Part shown: one piece after another, positions 19,830-27,765 of the stretch
Numbering within the stretch: the first letter of the stretch is position 1
Layout: every line of letters begins with the position of its first letter
Assembly: GCF_014652915.1 (NCBI RefSeq)
Contig: NZ_BMZS01000010.1
Coordinates: 186,001-250,000 of the forward strand
From: Thalassobaculum fulvum
Lineage (GTDB): Bacteria; Pseudomonadota; Alphaproteobacteria; Thalassobaculales; Thalassobaculaceae
Reading direction: 5' to 3'
Length of the DNA: 64,000 nt
The notes under the pieces: model-generated
Seen by the model: only the letters and a program-made list of their open reading frames with translations
The model's database searches: none
What the model was told of the DNA's origin: nothing
Program-made: the position numbers and the translations under genes

Positions 19830-21398
19830 TCAGCCAATTGGCGGCTGAAATTTCATCCTGGCATAAACCGGAAGTCCTGCGCTACGGGGAATTTCAACCG
19901 CCCGGCGTGAGGCGTAGTAACGAGGAGGCTTCATCACCCAGACGGTCGGGCTTTGCTGCAACAGGGCGGCCAGTGCTTGGTCGAGGGCGGATTCGGCCGC
20001 GGTGTCGGAAAGGGCTGCAGTGTACCGGGTGAAGGCGGCTTCGAATGTATCGTTGGAAAACCGCATTACGTTTGGTACCGGAGCAGCATCCGCACGATAC
20101 ATCCAAAGATATTGCTCCGGCGACGGTATATAGGGTCCATAGTAGGCGAGAGCCATCTGGTAGTCGCCATTGATGACGACAGGGAAGAAGTCGGCGCGGC
20201 CATAAATCGCGGTGACCGTCAGGCCGATCTCGCTCCACTGCGGAACGAGCAGTTCGGCGATGATCCGCGCCTCGTCGACGGGCTCCACCAGCAGGTCGAT
20301 CCGCCGCAGCTCCTTGGGTACCGTGTCGACCAGCGAGCGGGCGACGGCTCGGTCGAATGGCAACTGGAACCGCTCGGTCGGACGGGTCGGAACGGGGCCG
20401 GCAAATGGGGTTCCGCCGTCGAGTGTCCTGACCAGGATATCGCGATCGATTCCGAGGTTGAGGGCACGGCCAAGCGTCGCGCCGTGCGGCGTGCTGAAGG
20501 GGGGCTTCTGTTGGTTGAGCGCGATCAGCCGAAGCTCTGTGTGGTCATACTCTCTGATGCGGTAGAGCGTGCCGGCTTGGCCGTTCATGGCCGGATACGC
20601 CGTCGCGTTGAATTCGGCGTAGTCGATTCCGCCGGATTTGAGCTCCGCGGCGCCAAGCGCCTCACTCGGGACGGAGCGTACGACGATCTCGGATGGCGCG
20701 TCCGGCGAGAGCTTCTGCCAGTGTCCCTCAAATCGACGGAGTGTGATTCGCTGTGCCGTCCGGTCCCATGCTGTGAGGGCATAAGCCCCCGTTCCTGCGG
20801 GAGTGTCGCCCTCGTCCGGCGTCCCTTCCGGCACGATGCTGAGATACGACGCCGCTAGCCGGTCCGGAAGAAAACTGAACGATCTCGAGAGTTGGAACTC
20901 GACCGTATCGCCGTCAATGCGGATGCCGCGGATCGAATTGGCACGCCCCTCGAGAAAATCCGAGACGCCTTCGACGACGTCGACAAGAAGCGTGCGCGCG
21001 TAGCCGGGAAGCCGGACCGCGCGATGGATCGAGAATACGACATCGGATGGGCCGAGTGTTCGACCAGCGCCGTAGCCAGAATCGTGGAAACGGACTCCGG
21101 ATCGGATCGCAAAGCGCCACTTGTCGCGGCGGTCGTTGCTCTCCCAGCGCTCGGCGAGCCGCGGTTCCAGATCCCCTGCTTCCGACAGTTGGACCAGCCG
21201 GTCATAGATGTTCCAGACAATGCTGATCGGCGATTCTGTGGCCGCCTGGGAGGGCTCCAGCGTGTTGATCTCGCTCCTGCTGATCAGGCCGATACGGAAC
21301 GGCTGGTCGGTCGGGCTCCCCGGTTTGAATGCCAAGTACAAGGCACCAGCGGTGATGGCCGCGGAGCCGGTGATCAGCAGATTCCGTCGCGTGATCAT
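19830..21398 (-). CDS. Extracellular solute-binding protein, family 5 (peptide type)
   Basis: This 522-residue DppA/OppA-like protein opens MITRRNLLITGSAAITAG, a short twin-arginine-like export signal with a hydrophobic stretch (7-25). Family features include INTLEPSQAATESP, WRFAIRSGVRFHDSG and the cleft-lining DGDTVEFQLSRSFSF. Sequence further in (GTGAYALTAWD, RIREYDHTELRLIALNQQ) is typical of SBP_bac_5. It should deliver a peptide or related ligand to the permease pair encoded downstream. The ATG sits three bases after the stop of the radical SAM gene, linking them in one transcript. Confidence 0.88.
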   Translation of the reverse strand: MITRRNLLITGSAAITAGALYLAFKPGSPTDQPFRIGLISRSEINTLEPSQAATESPISIVWNIYDRLVQLSEAGDLEPRLAERWESNDRRDKWRFAIRSGVRFHDSGYGAGRTLGPSDVVFSIHRAVRLPGYARTLLVDVVEGVSDFLEGRANSIRGIRIDGDTVEFQLSRSFSFLPDRLAASYLSIVPEGTPDEGDTPAGTGAYALTAWDRTAQRITLRRFEGHWQKLSPDAPSEIVVRSVPSEALGAAELKSGGIDYAEFNATAYPAMNGQAGTLYRIREYDHTELRLIALNQQKPPFSTPHGATLGRALNLGIDRDILVRTLDGGTPFAGPVPTRPTERFQLPFDRAVARSLVDTVPKELRRIDLLVEPVDEARIIAELLVPQWSEIGLTVTAIYGRADFFPVVINGDYQMALAYYGPYIPSPEQYLWMYRADAAPVPNVMRFSNDTFEAAFTRYTAALSDTAAESALDQALAALLQQSPTVWVMKPPRYYASRRAVEIPRSAGLPVYARMKFQPPIG

Positions 21399-21401
21399 TA
21401 A

Positions 21402-22640
21402 TCAGCTATCGAGCATCGCTGTTCGCGGGTGAAGCGGCGCAACGGCGCGCGTGCAGAAGGGATCGATGGCCCCGCGCTGGAAGTATGTGCCCGAGAGGCG
21501 GTCGCCGGCGTTGCAGATTCCGAGATCCGGGCAGCTGTCACATGCGGCGGGAATGGCCTGGAACTTCGCGTACACGGGCCGCGAACCGTCTGCGAGTTGC
21601 TCGAGCACGCCGGTGAGCGGTTCGCGCGATAGATCTGCGATCGCATGGTCCGCCGCCGCATCGCCGAGGGTCAGATGATTGCAGCCGAGAAAGACCAGGC
21701 CGTCGTTCGAGATGCGGGCGCTGACCTGCGGCACCTGCGAGAGATTGAACAGGATGACGGTCACGCTCCCGAAGCGGACGACCGGAAGGCCGGTCATTGT
21801 ATCGAAATCTTCCGGTGTGCTCTGTATGCCCAACGCGCGCGAGACCTGTGGCCATTGATGCGCATAGTTTGCCGTCAAGAGCACCCTCGATGGACAACCT
21901 GATGTAGAAAGACCGGAAATCAGGTCGATCAAGTCCGCAGGTTGCAGGAGCATCGGATCGTCAGGTGGTCCGTAATACAGAGAGGTGGCGAGCACGACTC
22001 GTCCATCCGCTCCACAACGCTCGACAATTTCCTTCGCCAGGCTGACAAGCGTGTCCGTCTGACGTTTGCCGTTGTCGAGACGACCGTGAATCGCCGTTGC
22101 GATCAGGCCAATCCGTCGATCGGTCCTTGTGAGAATCGCTCCGATCCGATCCCACGTCCTGTCGTATGTGCCTTCGCCGCGCATCCAATCATGCGCCGCT
22201 CTTGTGCCATCCACGGAGATGTCGAAAAGGTCGATGAGATCTGCCAACTCATCGATCAGTTGATCATTCAAAAGAAGGCCGTTGGTCATGAGAATGTTCA
22301 GTGTGTCCGGCGAGCGCACGCCTCTGGCGACTTCGACGAGTTTCCGGCGGTAGATCGTAGGTTCCTTTCCGGCGAGCGTGATCCAGAGGGGTCTGTAGAC
22401 TGTCTGCACCGTGCTCATCACCTGGTCCAAGACGCGCTCGTTCGGCATCGGTGTCCGCGACTTGGGGCGATGGTAGATGCAGTGTCGACACGTCAATTGA
22501 CAGGTTTCGCCGATCTCGACAGCCAAGTACCGGCGACCGGGACCTTCGGTGTTGGACCCGGTCACGCTCTCTCCGACTGGCGCGAACGAACCGAAAGACG
22601 ATGCGCCCATGTAGTTCGTCATACGGGCTAGCCTGCGCAT
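21402..22640 (-). CDS. Radical SAM protein with SPASM-like C-terminal cysteines
   Basis: This 412-residue protein has a CxxxCxxC cluster motif at C47, C51, C54 (ETCQLTCRHCIYH). TLAGKEPT (88-95) is at the SAM-contact position and FDISVDGTRAAHDWMRGEG in the barrel. Five more cysteines follow: C320, C367, C370, C376 and C396 (CDSCPDLGIC). This resembles the SPASM/Twitch domains of peptide-modifying enzymes, which bind auxiliary Fe-S clusters. The ATG at 22640 has AGGA seven bases upstream; ATG 22622 is possible. It is preceded by a 36-codon ORF and followed within 3 bp by the solute-binding protein. The substrate is unknown, with a peptide most likely. Confidence 0.88.
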   Translation of the reverse strand: MRRLARMTNYMGASSFGSFAPVGESVTGSNTEGPGRRYLAVEIGETCQLTCRHCIYHRPKSRTPMPNERVLDQVMSTVQTVYRPLWITLAGKEPTIYRRKLVEVARGVRSPDTLNILMTNGLLLNDQLIDELADLIDLFDISVDGTRAAHDWMRGEGTYDRTWDRIGAILTRTDRRIGLIATAIHGRLDNGKRQTDTLVSLAKEIVERCGADGRVVLATSLYYGPPDDPMLLQPADLIDLISGLSTSGCPSRVLLTANYAHQWPQVSRALGIQSTPEDFDTMTGLPVVRFGSVTVILFNLSQVPQVSARISNDGLVFLGCNHLTLGDAAADHAIADLSREPLTGVLEQLADGSRPVYAKFQAIPAACDSCPDLGICNAGDRLSGTYFQRGAIDPFCTRAVAPLHPRTAMLDS

Positions 22641-22667
22641 GGCCGTCCTCTGCTTTGCTGTTCGCCG

Positions 22668-22778
22668 CTATTCATGCACGGCCTGACGATACTGTTCCAG
22701 CAGTGAAATCCCGCTGGACGCTTCGCGCAGCATCGCATGGGCGAATGTCTCACGCGGCGCTGTGTGCAATTTTAACAT
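22668..22778 (-). CDS. 36-residue ORF upstream of radical SAM gene; candidate precursor peptide
   Basis: An ATG-to-TAG frame of 36 codons ends 27 bp before the radical SAM start, on the same strand. The product begins MLKLHTAPRETFAHAMLREA and ends SSGISLLEQYRQAVHE. It has no cysteine, is rich in charged and aliphatic residues, and has a Glu and a Tyr two residues apart (28, 30). Small genes in this position often encode the substrate of radical SAM/SPASM enzymes. The weak points are the lack of an obvious Shine-Dalgarno before ATG 22778 and the short length. It could instead be a leader ORF or chance. No known precursor family was recognised. Confidence 0.45.
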   Translation of the reverse strand: MLKLHTAPRETFAHAMLREASSGISLLEQYRQAVHE

Positions 22779-22968
22779 GGGGATCGTACCGCGCCGAGGG
22801 GAGATACCCACTTCAGTGGTCCGAGGCGATTTCGATCTCGCGTGGGCTGGTGCGGCCGAGGGCCCGCGACGTTTCTCGAGAGGCTCGCACTCACGTCAAT
22901 AACATGCAAATCATCACCTTAGCGCGTAGGTTTTGCACATCGGGGTGATCGCCAACCTGGGGACAATA

Positions 22969-23574
22969 ATGGATCAGCGCGGCACGGTTACGATACGCCA
23001 CGGGCTGCGGCAGGATGTCGCCCGCGTCTATGATGTCTATGCCGACGCGATAGAGATGATACGCGAGAGCGGGGTTCCGATCCGCCGGCGGCCGAGGCAC
23101 GACATTGATCGCCTCTGCGAGCTAAGTCTCGGTGCCGACTTCTTGAGAATTGCAGAAGGCGAGGGCGGCGGTGGCGTAGTCGGATTCTCCGTCTCGACCA
23201 GACGGGAGGGCTGGCTCCATCTGGAGGAGATCGGTGTGTTGCGCGCATGGCAGCGGCGGGGGATAGGCTCTGCGTTGCTCAGGGTGTTGATCAAAGATTG
23301 TCTCGACATCGACTGCGTCGGCATCACGCTGACAACCGATCGATTGCTGCCGTTTAATGCGCCGCTTTATCGACAGTTCGGCTTCCGAGAACCCGGGCGG
23401 GAAGCTCCGCGCCATCTTCGGGACTTGCTCAGGCACGAGCGCGCACTTGGTCTTGATCCGCACCGCCGCGTTGGAATGCTCTTACGCAAGTCGGAGGTCG
23501 CTCCTGAAGCGCTAAGCGCGTGGAGCCCGGTCGTGGCGGCCCCCAACGGGGAACGGCGGACCAAGTCGGGATGA
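22969..23574 (+). CDS. GNAT-family N-acetyltransferase
   Basis: This 201-residue protein has the GNAT acetyl-CoA loop QRRGIGSALL (95-104). It is preceded by the beta-strand LHLEEIGVLRAW and followed by NAPLYRQFGFREPG, typical of the C-terminal strand. ATG 22969 is preceded by TGGGGAC; a TTG at 22933 is less likely. It is transcribed divergently from the radical SAM/ABC operon across a 190-bp gap that must hold both promoters. Such enzymes can modify amines of antibiotics or peptides, so a self-protection role is conceivable. The substrate is unknown. Confidence 0.85.
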   Translation: MDQRGTVTIRHGLRQDVARVYDVYADAIEMIRESGVPIRRRPRHDIDRLCELSLGADFLRIAEGEGGGGVVGFSVSTRREGWLHLEEIGVLRAWQRRGIGSALLRVLIKDCLDIDCVGITLTTDRLLPFNAPLYRQFGFREPGREAPRHLRDLLRHERALGLDPHRRVGMLLRKSEVAPEALSAWSPVVAAPNGERRTKSG

Positions 23575-23634
23575 CCGGACGCGCGCGGGGTCAGGTTGAC
23601 CGCTTGTTTGCGGGCGGCGGAACTCACCGGAGAT

Positions 23635-23838
23635 CGACTGTCCTCTCAGCCATCCTGCCGCATCGATCTACCCCAGAGGGGCCTCTGCCTGGCCCTGTCC
23701 TGGGCCCGGGCGCTCGGCATGAGCCAGCCGAACGCCGCCAGCCCCCAGGACCTGATGAGCGCCATGGCGGCGTGGGGCGGCTCGAAGAGGGACCTCCCGG
23801 CGCTGGTGCAGGCACTGGAACTGATCGCCGACCGCTCC
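23635..23838 (+). pseudogene. 3' fragment of a garR-like dehydrogenase gene
   Basis: Translated in frame from about 23656, the residues CRIDLPQRGLCLALSWARAL continue as GMSQPNAASPQDLMSAMAAW. They align with the C-terminal end of the intact GarR-like protein encoded at 13318-14208 (FRIELHQKDLGLALSGARAL, GMSLPNTATTQELMNAMAAR). Nineteen bases, CGGGCGCTCGGCATGAGCC, are identical at 14056 and 23707. The nucleotide-binding half is absent, so this is a remnant. The 353-bp gap from 23575 to 23927 holds only this and the ribosome-binding site of the next gene. Confidence 0.8.
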
Positions 23839-23927
23839 GGCATCGCAGCCATGCCCCCGCGGGCCTCGATTTCCCGCCCGTCTTGGTCCATATCAGGGGC
23901 TCGTGCAGACCAGGAGGATTCGGCGGC

Positions 23928-26324
23928 ATGGATACCGGCATCGCGACGGACGGCGGCGACATCGAGGGCGACATTAGCCGCCTGGAGATCCTGAAGGCGC
24001 TGGAGCGCAAGGTGCTCTGGCATGCCATGTGGACCATCCACAACGCCAACCACGTACGCGAGAGCCGGGACAACCTGAAGGTCGGCGGTCACCAGGCGTC
24101 CTGCGCCTCGGTCGCCACCCTGATGACGGCGCTGTACTTCGACGTGCTGCGCCCGCAGGACCGGGTCGCGGTCAAGCCGCACGCCAGCCCGATCTTCCAT
24201 GCCATCCAGTACATGATGGGCCGGCAGGGCCGCGACGCGCTGGAGCGCTTCCGGGCCTATGGCGGCGCCCAATCCTACCCGTCACGCACCAAGGACAGCG
24301 ACGAGGTCGACTTCTCGACCGGGTCGGTCGGCCTCGGCGTGGCGATGACGCTGTTCGCCTCGATGGTCCAGGACTACGTGCAGCTGCACAACCTGGTGCA
24401 GGACCCGGACGTCACCGCCCAGGGCCTCGGCCGGATGGTGGCGATCGTCGGCGACGCCGAGCTCGACGAGGGCAACATCTACGAAGCCATGCTGGAGGGC
24501 TGGAAGTACGACGTCCGGAACCTCTGGTGGATCATCGACTACAACCGGCAGAGCCTGGACGGCGTCGTGTCGGACGGCCTGTTCCGCAAGATCCAGGAGT
24601 TCTTCAAGACCGTCGACTGGCAGGTCGTGACCCTGAAGTACGGCAAGAAGCTGCAGCGCCAGTTCGCGCGCGCCGGCGGCGACGTTCTGGAGAAGTGGAT
24701 CGACGACTGCCCGAACGGCCTCTACTCGGCGCTGACCTTCAAAGGCCAGTCCGGCGAGCCGGGCGTGTGGCGTGAGCGTCTGAAGCTCGACCTCAAGGGC
24801 GTCGCCGGGATCAAGGACATCCTGGAGGACCACGACGACCGCGACCTGCACCAGCTCATGACCAACCTGGCCGGCCAGGACATGGAGTCGGTGCTGGAGG
24901 CGTTCCACTCGGTCAAGGACGACCGGCCGCACTGCTTCATCGCCTACACGGTCAAGGGCTACGGCACGCCGCTCGCCGGCCACAAGGACAACCACGCCGG
25001 CCTGATGACGCCGGAGCAGATGGCGCGCTTCAAGGCCGAGCACGGCATCGCCGACGGCAAGGAGTGGGAGCTGTTCGAGCAGGCCGGCCTGCCGGCCGAG
25101 CGCTTGCGGAAGTACGTGCAGGGCGTGGCGTTCAACGCGCCGGGCTCGCGCATCCACTCGGCCCCGAAGGTCGAGGTGCCGGATACGCTCAAGCTGCGCA
25201 CCAGCAAGACCACGTCGACCCAGCAGGCGTTCGGCGCCGTGCTGCACGAACTGTCGCGCGGCAACTCGGCGCTGGCTTCGCGGATCGTCACGACCTCGCC
25301 GGACGTGACGGTGTCGACCAACCTCGGTCCCTGGGTGAACCAGCGCGGCATCTTCTCGCTCGACGTCCGAAACGACGTGTTCCGTGACGAGGAGGTGGCG
25401 TCGGCCCAGAAGTGGATGCGCCACGGCGGCGGCCAGCATTTCGAGCTCGGCATCGCCGAGAGCAACCTGTTCATCATGCTGGCGGCGCTCGGCCTGTCCG
25501 GGCCGCTGTTCGGCACCCGGCTGCTGCCGGTCGGCACGCTGTACGACCCGTTCATCCAGCGCGGCCTCGATAGCCTGAACTACGCCTGCTACCAGGGCGC
25601 GCGGTTCATGGTGGTGGCGACGCCTGCCGGCATCACGCTGGCGCCGGAAGGCGGGGCCCACCAGTCGATCTCGACGCCGCTGATCGGCCTCGGCCAGCCC
25701 GGGCTCGCGACCTTCGAGCCGGCCTATGTGGACGAGCTGGCGGCGATCATGCGCTGGGGTTTCGAGTACATGCAGGCGGACGACGGCGGGTCGGTGTACC
25801 TGCGGCTGTCGACCCGGGCGCTCGAGCAGCCGGACCGTACGCTGAGCGAGGCGCAGACCGCCGACCTGCTGGCCGGTGCCTACTGGCAGGTCGAGCCGGC
25901 ACCCGGTGCCGAGCTGGCGATCGTGTACAGCGGCCCGGTGGTGTCGGAGGTGCAGGAGGCCTTCGCCGAGCTGGTCGAGGACGTGCCCGGCCTCGGCATC
26001 TTGGCGGTGCCGTCGAACGACCGGCTGTACCACGACTGGCAGCGCCGGCTGCGCAAGACCGACGGCGGCGGTGCCGGAACCAGCCATGTCGAGCGCCTGC
26101 TGTCCCGGCTGTCGCCGCGCGCCGGCCTCGTGACCGTGCAGGACGGCCACCCGGCGGCGCTGAGCTGGATCGGCTCGGCCACCGGGCGACGGCTGTATCC
26201 GCTCGGCGTCGCGGCCTTCGGCCAGTCCGGCGACATCCCGGACCTGTACCGGCACTACGGCATCGACGCTGCCGCCATCGTCGACATGGCGGCGACGGCG
26301 TGCCTGGAGGCGGCGCGGGGGTAG
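23928..26324 (+). CDS. AceE-like homodimeric 2-oxoacid dehydrogenase E1 / transketolase-family enzyme
   Basis: This 798-residue thiamine-diphosphate enzyme carries the cofactor motif GDAELDEGNIYEAMLEGW (175-192) followed by WIIDYNRQSLDG, as in AceE-type pyruvate dehydrogenase E1. Later segments HFELGIAESNLFIMLAALG and TPAGITLAPEGGAHQS match the pyrimidine-binding half. It is about 90 residues shorter than E. coli AceE. I start at ATG 23928, 10-11 bp after AGGAGG. An upstream open frame is not conserved. No E2 or E3 gene is nearby, so either these are supplied elsewhere or it acts as a stand-alone decarboxylase or transketolase-like enzyme. Confidence 0.8.
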   Translation: MDTGIATDGGDIEGDISRLEILKALERKVLWHAMWTIHNANHVRESRDNLKVGGHQASCASVATLMTALYFDVLRPQDRVAVKPHASPIFHAIQYMMGRQGRDALERFRAYGGAQSYPSRTKDSDEVDFSTGSVGLGVAMTLFASMVQDYVQLHNLVQDPDVTAQGLGRMVAIVGDAELDEGNIYEAMLEGWKYDVRNLWWIIDYNRQSLDGVVSDGLFRKIQEFFKTVDWQVVTLKYGKKLQRQFARAGGDVLEKWIDDCPNGLYSALTFKGQSGEPGVWRERLKLDLKGVAGIKDILEDHDDRDLHQLMTNLAGQDMESVLEAFHSVKDDRPHCFIAYTVKGYGTPLAGHKDNHAGLMTPEQMARFKAEHGIADGKEWELFEQAGLPAERLRKYVQGVAFNAPGSRIHSAPKVEVPDTLKLRTSKTTSTQQAFGAVLHELSRGNSALASRIVTTSPDVTVSTNLGPWVNQRGIFSLDVRNDVFRDEEVASAQKWMRHGGGQHFELGIAESNLFIMLAALGLSGPLFGTRLLPVGTLYDPFIQRGLDSLNYACYQGARFMVVATPAGITLAPEGGAHQSISTPLIGLGQPGLATFEPAYVDELAAIMRWGFEYMQADDGGSVYLRLSTRALEQPDRTLSEAQTADLLAGAYWQVEPAPGAELAIVYSGPVVSEVQEAFAELVEDVPGLGILAVPSNDRLYHDWQRRLRKTDGGGAGTSHVERLLSRLSPRAGLVTVQDGHPAALSWIGSATGRRLYPLGVAAFGQSGDIPDLYRHYGIDAAAIVDMAATACLEAARG

Positions 26325-26330
26325 GCTACG

Positions 26331-26507
26331 TCAGGCGGGGCGGCGTCGAAGCGCCTCCTCGGCGTTGAGCTGGTCGAGGCGGCGGCGCATCGCCTCCTCG
26401 CCCTTGACGACGGCGATGATCTGGCCACTCCAGGTATCGCTGATGCGGTAGGTGTCCGCGGTCTCCAGCGGGGCCGCGGCATAGCGGCGGAGTTGCTCCT
26501 CGGCCAT
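26331..26507 (-). CDS. Small hypothetical protein
   Basis: This 58-residue protein begins MAEEQLRRYAAAPLETADTY and ends in an Arg-rich helix. The start at 26507 is set by GGGAGGAT just upstream; the longer 75-codon reading starts before this site. No membrane segment or known domain was recognised. It converges with the AceE-like gene, its stop only 6 bp from that gene's stop. Confidence 0.6.
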   Translation of the reverse strand: MAEEQLRRYAAAPLETADTYRISDTWSGQIIAVVKGEEAMRRRLDQLNAEEALRRRPA

Positions 26508-26565
26508 CGGATCCTCCCTCTCGGTTGAAGTCGAGGTTGGACCCTTGAACGTGGGCACGATCCGG

Positions 26566-26648
26566 CCCCAGTCAACCGACCCCAGTCAACCGACCCCAGT
26601 CAACCGACCCCAGTCAACCGACCCCAGTCAACCGACCCCAGTCAACCG
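26566..26648. repeat. 14-bp tandem minisatellite
   Basis: The unit AGTCAACCGACCCC starts at 26570, 26584, 26598, 26612 and 26626 with no visible mismatch. A sixth, partial unit at 26640 ends AGTCAACCG. The last unit contains the stop codon of the downstream minus-strand transporter gene (TCA at 26642-26644 on the plus strand). There are no spacers, so it is not a CRISPR array. Confidence 0.95.
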
Positions 26649-27559
26649 GGTGCCGGCCGGGGGCGTGCCAGCAGACGGCCGTCGATGCAGGCGAAGCCGG
26701 CGGCGATCAGCGCCAGGCCGATCAGCTGGCGGTCGGTCACCGTCTCGCCCAGCACGGCTACCCCGAGCAGCATGGCGCTGACCGGGACCAGCTGGGTCAC
26801 CAGCATGACGTTGGTGGCGCCGGCGCTGGCCAGCACGCGGAAGAACAGGATGTAGGCCATCGCCGTGCTGACCAGGGCGAGGGCCAGCACGGACGCCGCG
26901 ACATCGAGCCCCGGCATCGGCAGGGTCCACGGGCGGTCGACCAGCAGGGCGGCCGGCAGAACCAGCAGGCTGCTGGCCGAAAGCTGGCCGGTCGCCGTCA
27001 CCAGCGGCGGCAGCGCGCGGAACCGCCGACCGAACACCCCTGCGCAGCCGTAGGACACGGTGGCGCCGACCACCGCCAGTTGGGCAGCCGCCGAGGCGTC
27101 GAACCCGGCCAGGGCGGCCGGCCCGATCATCACCGCCAGCCCGACCAGGCCGATCGCGATGCCGGCGAGCTTGGCCACCGGCAGCGGCTCGGCCCCGGCG
27201 GCGCGCGCGATCAGAGCGGTCCAGAACGGCGTCATGCCGTTGATCACCGCCGCCAGCCCGGCTCCGATCTCGGTCTGGCCCTGGAAGATCAGGCCGAACG
27301 GGATCAGGTTGTTAAGGATCCCCATGCCGGCGAAGTCGATCCAGGTGCGGCGGTCGGCCGGCAGGCGGTATCCGGCGACCCGGAGCACCACCAGCAGGGC
27401 GAGGGCCGCCAGCGCCACCCGCGCCAGGACCAGGGTCAGCGGCGGGACCGCCGTGACCGCGATCTTGGCGAACAGGAACGATCCGCCCCACAGCAGCGAC
27501 AGGGCGATCAGGCAGAGCCAGTCGAGGCCCGACATGCGTGGCGGGACGGTGGCGCTCAT
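26642..27559 (-). CDS. EamA/DMT-family exporter
   Basis: This 305-residue inner-membrane protein has about ten helices arranged as two EamA repeats. The first contains [20 protein letters not shown] and the second [20 protein letters not shown], family hallmarks. These carriers usually export amino acids or other metabolites; the substrate here is unknown. ATG 27559 gives [14 protein letters not shown]; the longer frame to 27766 is Pro/Arg-rich non-conserved sequence. Its 3' end lies in a 14-bp tandem repeat, so repeat changes could alter the C-terminus. It is divergent from alanine dehydrogenase, consistent with amino-acid homeostasis. Confidence 0.88.
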   Translation of the reverse strand: MSATVPPRMSGLDWLCLIALSLLWGGSFLFAKIAVTAVPPLTLVLARVALAALALLVVLRVAGYRLPADRRTWIDFAGMGILNNLIPFGLIFQGQTEIGAGLAAVINGMTPFWTALIARAAGAEPLPVAKLAGIAIGLVGLAVMIGPAALAGFDASAAAQLAVVGATVSYGCAGVFGRRFRALPPLVTATGQLSASSLLVLPAALLVDRPWTLPMPGLDVAASVLALALVSTAMAYILFFRVLASAGATNVMLVTQLVPVSAMLLGVAVLGETVTDRQLIGLALIAAGFACIDGRLLARPRPAPG

Positions 27560-27765
27560 GATCGACTCCGAGGCGGTTGGCGGCCGGAGACTGCCGGCGG
27601 AAGCCGCCGGTCGCCATCCGGATCTTGCGGCAGGAATGCCGGCCCCGAGCGGCGTTTTCACAGGCCGGCGCGCGACCGGCGGGCGGGGGCATGGTCTGTC
27701 GTCATACAATTTGAAGCCGGTCGGGCTCTGGAATACGGTCCGGAAATACCCCCAGGGAGGAACCA

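Larger units (their letters stand above)
14503..23634. other. Low-GC genomic island with peptide-related genes
   Basis: From just after the CPT-like pseudogene to the garR fragment, base composition and codon use fall well below the GC-rich neighbours. For example, the 60 bases from 19501 contain only 20 G or C by my count. It carries a leftward run of seven genes plus a 36-codon ORF, and one divergent gene. I found no integrase, transposase or tRNA at either edge. Related 180-bp garR sequences lie in direct orientation on both sides. Borders are approximate. Confidence 0.7.

Noticed and set aside
22451-22948. A 165-codon plus-strand frame covering the start of the radical SAM gene and the 36-codon ORF
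   Set aside because: The sequence has no domain, no ribosome-binding site and biased composition; the minus-strand genes explain the region better.
14503-23634. Classical integrative element or transposon
   Set aside because: No integrase, transposase, tRNA or terminal inverted repeats could be seen; only the garR-related direct sequences flank it.
26566-26648. Possible CRISPR array
   Set aside because: The 14-bp units are directly contiguous with no unique spacers and no cas genes are present, so it is a minisatellite.
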